This document shows positions 4,280-6,722 of a stretch of DNA of 6,722 nucleotides, piece after piece. Position 1 is the stretch's first letter. The number at the start of each line of letters is the position of its first letter. Where the stretch lies: contig DJRZ01000029.1 of NCBI GenBank assembly GCA_002440235.1, forward strand, positions 11,952-18,673, read 5' to 3'. Source of the stretch: Alphaproteobacteria bacterium UBA6347. Its GTDB lineage: Bacteria; Pseudomonadota; Alphaproteobacteria; CAAGCB01; CAG-977. A program made the translations under genes and the position numbers. The notes beneath the pieces are model-generated. The model saw only the letters and a list, made by a program, of their open reading frames with translations, was not told the DNA's origin and did not search any database.

Positions 4280-6722
4280 CGGCGTTCTCCGCCGTTTCGT
4301 TCGTATCAGTCGTTTCCGCGGATTCCGCGTTTTCGGACGGGGCTTCGTCCCCGGCTTCAAGAGCTTCGCCGTCGTCGTAATCTTCGATGCAGGTGGCGGA
4401 AACGACATGTTCGGCGTCGTTCAAACGGAACATGATCACGCCCATCGTGTTGCGTCCGGCGATGCGGACGTCCTTGATCGGCATGCGGATCAGTTTGCCC
4501 GCGTCCGTCACCAGCATGACGTGCGCCGTGTCGGTCACGGGGAACGACGCGACGACGCAGTCTTTGCGTTTCGTGTTGTCGATGTTCGTGACGCCCTGCC
4601 CGCCGCGTCCCGTAATGCGGTATTCATAGGCGGAGGTGCGCTTGCCGTAGCCGCTGTCGGTGACGGTTAGGATAAATTCCTCTTCCTCCTGCATTTTTTT
4701 GAATTCTTCGTCGGACAAAGTCAGCGTGGTCGACGATTCAATATCGTCCGCCGCCGAATTGTCCTCCGCTTCGTCGGAACGGCGCAAAGCCTTCGCCATT
4801 TTCAGGTAGGCGTAGCGTTTTTCCATATCGGCGTCGGTGTGGCGCAGGACGGACATCGAAATCACTTCGTCATTCGCGCCCAGACGAATGCCGCGAACGC
4901 CCGTCGACGTGCGACCGGAGAAAACGCGGACTTCGGAAACGGGGAATCGAATGGATTTGCCCGCTTTCGCCGCCAGCAGAACGTCCTGTTCGTCGGTGCA
5001 GATTTTGACGTCGATCAGGGTGTCGCCCTCGTCCAGCTTCATCGCGATTTTGCCGTTGGCTTTGACGTCGACGAAATCGGACAGTTTGTTGCGGCGGACG
5101 TTGCCGGAACGCGTCGCGAACATCACGTCCAGATTTTCGCATTCGGCTTCGTTTTCAGGCAGTTGCATGATCGTCGTGATGCGTTCGCCCTGTTTCAGCG
5201 GCAACAGGTTGATCAAAGCCTTGCCGGTCGACTGCGGCGAACCGACGGGCAAACGGTAGACTTTCATCTTATAAACCAGTCCGGCGTTCGAGAAGAACAA
5301 GACGGGCGTGTGCGTGCTGGCGACGAACAGGTTCGTGATATAGTCCTCTTCGTGCGTGTTCATGCCGGTGCGCCCTTTGCCGCCGCGTTTCTGCGCGCGG
5401 TAGGCGGACAGCGGCACGCGTTTGATGTACCCCGTGTTCGTCACGGTCACGACCATGTCTTCGCGCTGAATCAAGTCTTCGATGTCGTGTTCGAATTCGA
5501 CTTCTTCGATCGTGGTGCGGCGCGGCGTGGAAAATTCCTCTTTCACGGCGATGAATTCGTCGCGCATGATGCCGTACAGCTTTTCGCGGGAAGCCAGAAT
5601 GGACAGCAATTCTTTGATCAACGCGCCCAATTCGCGCAATTCGTTGTGAATTTTATCGCGTTCCAATCCCGTCAAACGGTGCAGGCGCAAATCCAAAATC
5701 GCGTCCGCCTGCTTGTCGGACAGCATGCACATGCCGTCGACCGCCTCGTATTCCGGATCGTCGATCAGGTCGATCAGCGGCACGATTTCGCGCGCGTTCC
5801 AAGACCGCTTCATCAATTCTTCTTTGGCGGCTGGACGGTTCGGCGATTTGCGGATCAGTTCGATCACGGGGTCGAGGTTTTCGACCGCGATCGCCAAGCC
5901 GACCAACAAATGCGCGCGGTCGCGGGCTTTGCCAAGGTCGAAAATCGTTCTGCGGCGAATGACCTCTTCGCGGAAAGAAATAAACGCGGCGATCATTTCG
6001 CGCAGGTTCATCAGCTGCGGGCGACCGGCGTTCAGCGCGATCATGTTCGCGCCGAAGCTGGTTTGCAGCGACGTGTAGCGGAACAGTTGATTCAAAATGA
6101 TTTCGGGGTGGAAATCGCGCTTGATTTCGATCACGACGCGAATCCCCTGGCGGTCGGTTTCGTCGCGGACGTCGGCGATGCCTTCGATCACCTTGTCGCG
6201 CACCAGTTCCGCGATGCGGGAAATCGTGGCGGCTTTGTTCACCTGATACGGGATTTCCGTAACGATGATCGCCCAGCGGTCTTTGCGGATTTCCTCGATG
6301 TGCGTTTTCGCGCGCATGACGATGGATCCCCTGCCCGTCAGTTCGGTCGACCGCGATCCTGAACGTCCCAAAATCAAGCCGCCCGTCGGAAAATCGGGTC
6401 CCGGAACGATGGAAATCAGTTCCTCGTCCGTGACGTCGGGATTGTCGACCATGGCGATCGCGGCGTCAATGACTTCGCCGGGGTTGTGCGGCGGAATGTT
6501 CGTCGCCATGCCGACGGCGATGCCGCCCGCCCCGTTGACCAGAATGTTCGGGAAACGCGCGGGCAAAACGGCGGGTTCCTGCACCGTTTCGTCATAGTTC
6601 GGCATAAAGTTGACGGTATCCTTGTCGATGTCGTCCAACAGGTTGTGCGACGCCGGCGCCAGACGCGCTTCGGTGTAACGCATGGCGGCGGGAGGATCGC
6701 CGTCGATCGAACCGAAGTTGCC
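4272..6722 (-). CDS. gyrA: DNA gyrase subunit A (N-terminus beyond window edge)
   Basis: GyrA cleaves and rejoins DNA in the A2B2 gyrase that introduces negative supercoils using ATP. The frame is open to the window edge, giving 816 residues that start at GNFGSIDGDPPAAMRYTE. By comparison with E. coli about 106 residues are missing, including the quinolone-resistance region around S83/D87, so resistance cannot be judged. The catalytic arginine-tyrosine pair is R15-Y16 of the fragment (Tyr codon 6677-6675). NILVNGAGGIAVGMATNIPPHN and IPGPDFPT-like segments of the breakage-reunion domain follow. The GyrA box QKRGGKG (444-450, bases 5393-5373) opens the DNA-wrapping beta-pinwheel and marks this as GyrA rather than ParC. 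A charged insert sits in the pinwheel (about 642-680), and the C-terminus (779-816) is acidic with no lysine or arginine. Implied full length is about 920 residues, normal for alphaproteobacteria. It is the first visible gene of an operon with coaD. Confidence 0.97.
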   Translation of the reverse strand, partial: GNFGSIDGDPPAAMRYTEARLAPASHNLLDDIDKDTVNFMPNYDETVQEPAVLPARFPNILVNGAGGIAVGMATNIPPHNPGEVIDAAIAMVDNPDVTDEELISIVPGPDFPTGGLILGRSGSRSTELTGRGSIVMRAKTHIEEIRKDRWAIIVTEIPYQVNKAATISRIAELVRDKVIEGIADVRDETDRQGIRVVIEIKRDFHPEIILNQLFRYTSLQTSFGANMIALNAGRPQLMNLREMIAAFISFREEVIRRRTIFDLGKARDRAHLLVGLAIAVENLDPVIELIRKSPNRPAAKEELMKRSWNAREIVPLIDLIDDPEYEAVDGMCMLSDKQADAILDLRLHRLTGLERDKIHNELRELGALIKELLSILASREKLYGIMRDEFIAVKEEFSTPRRTTIEEVEFEHDIEDLIQREDMVVTVTNTGYIKRVPLSAYRAQKRGGKGRTGMNTHEEDYITNLFVASTHTPVLFFSNAGLVYKMKVYRLPVGSPQSTGKALINLLPLKQGERITTIMQLPENEAECENLDVMFATRSGNVRRNKLSDFVDVKANGKIAMKLDEGDTLIDVKICTDEQDVLLAAKAGKSIRFPVSEVRVFSGRTSTGVRGIRLGANDEVISMSVLRHTDADMEKRYAYLKMAKALRRSDEAEDNSAADDIESSTTLTLSDEEFKKMQEEEEFILTVTDSGYGKRTSAYEYRITGRGGQGVTNIDNTKRKDCVVASFPVTDTAHVMLVTDAGKLIRMPIKDVRIAGRNTMGVIMFRLNDAEHVVSATCIEDYDDGEALEAGDEAPSENAESAETTDTNETAENADA
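4287..4290 (-). promoter_or_regulatory. Ribosome binding site deciding the coaD start
   Basis: GGAG on the minus strand lies seven bases before the ATG at 4279, inside the last codons of gyrA. Together with the family's N-terminal boundary it favours this start over the upstream in-frame one at 4408. Confidence 0.6.

Noticed and set aside
3773..4408. Longer coaD start at 4408
   Set aside because: The extra 43 residues are gyrA read out of frame, and the family begins at the VYPGTFDP strand just after the ATG at 4279.
4839..6362. 507-codon open frame on the plus strand opposite gyrA
   Set aside because: It lies wholly antisense to a clear gyrA, and its protein is monotonously rich in Phe, Arg, Gln, Asp, His and Val, as expected for the complement of codon-biased GC-rich coding DNA. 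No domain or motif is recognisable.

Overview
The window holds two blocks of ordinary bacterial housekeeping genes that converge on a non-coding gap of about 0.7 kb. The lineage looks alphaproteobacterial. The evidence is the pairing of holB, tatD and a PhnP-type metallo-beta-lactamase-fold gene on one strand with gyrA, coaD and a cyclophilin gene on the other, a delta' subunit with no zinc-module cysteines, and a GyrA C-terminal domain carrying a charged insert. These arrangements and sequence styles are familiar from alphaproteobacteria. I cannot name a genus. Coding DNA is moderately GC-rich, while the gap is visibly more AT-rich.

Plus strand, 1-2615: the 3' part of holB (clamp-loader delta'), then tatD (metal-dependent nuclease) overlapping it by one base, then an MBL-fold hydrolase starting two bases after the tatD stop. 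A clear intrinsic terminator follows. No promoter for this operon lies in the window.

Gap, 2616-3299: no convincing gene. It holds a possible sigma70-type promoter, a long-loop hairpin ending in a short T run (together a small-RNA candidate), a few CAACCGG repeats, and near its right end the terminator of the minus-strand operon.

Minus strand, 6722-3179: gyrA lacking its first roughly 106 codons (running off the right edge), coaD overlapping its end by 8 bases, and a cytoplasmic cyclophilin two bases after coaD. A strong UUCG-capped terminator follows. The three genes are packed as one translationally coupled transcript.

The products serve DNA replication and topology (delta', gyrase A), nucleic-acid turnover (TatD), coenzyme A synthesis (CoaD) and protein folding (cyclophilin). 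They share gene order rather than a single pathway. I see no mobile element, CRISPR array, tRNA, rRNA or defence system, and no clearly new system. The least explained DNA is the convergent gap.
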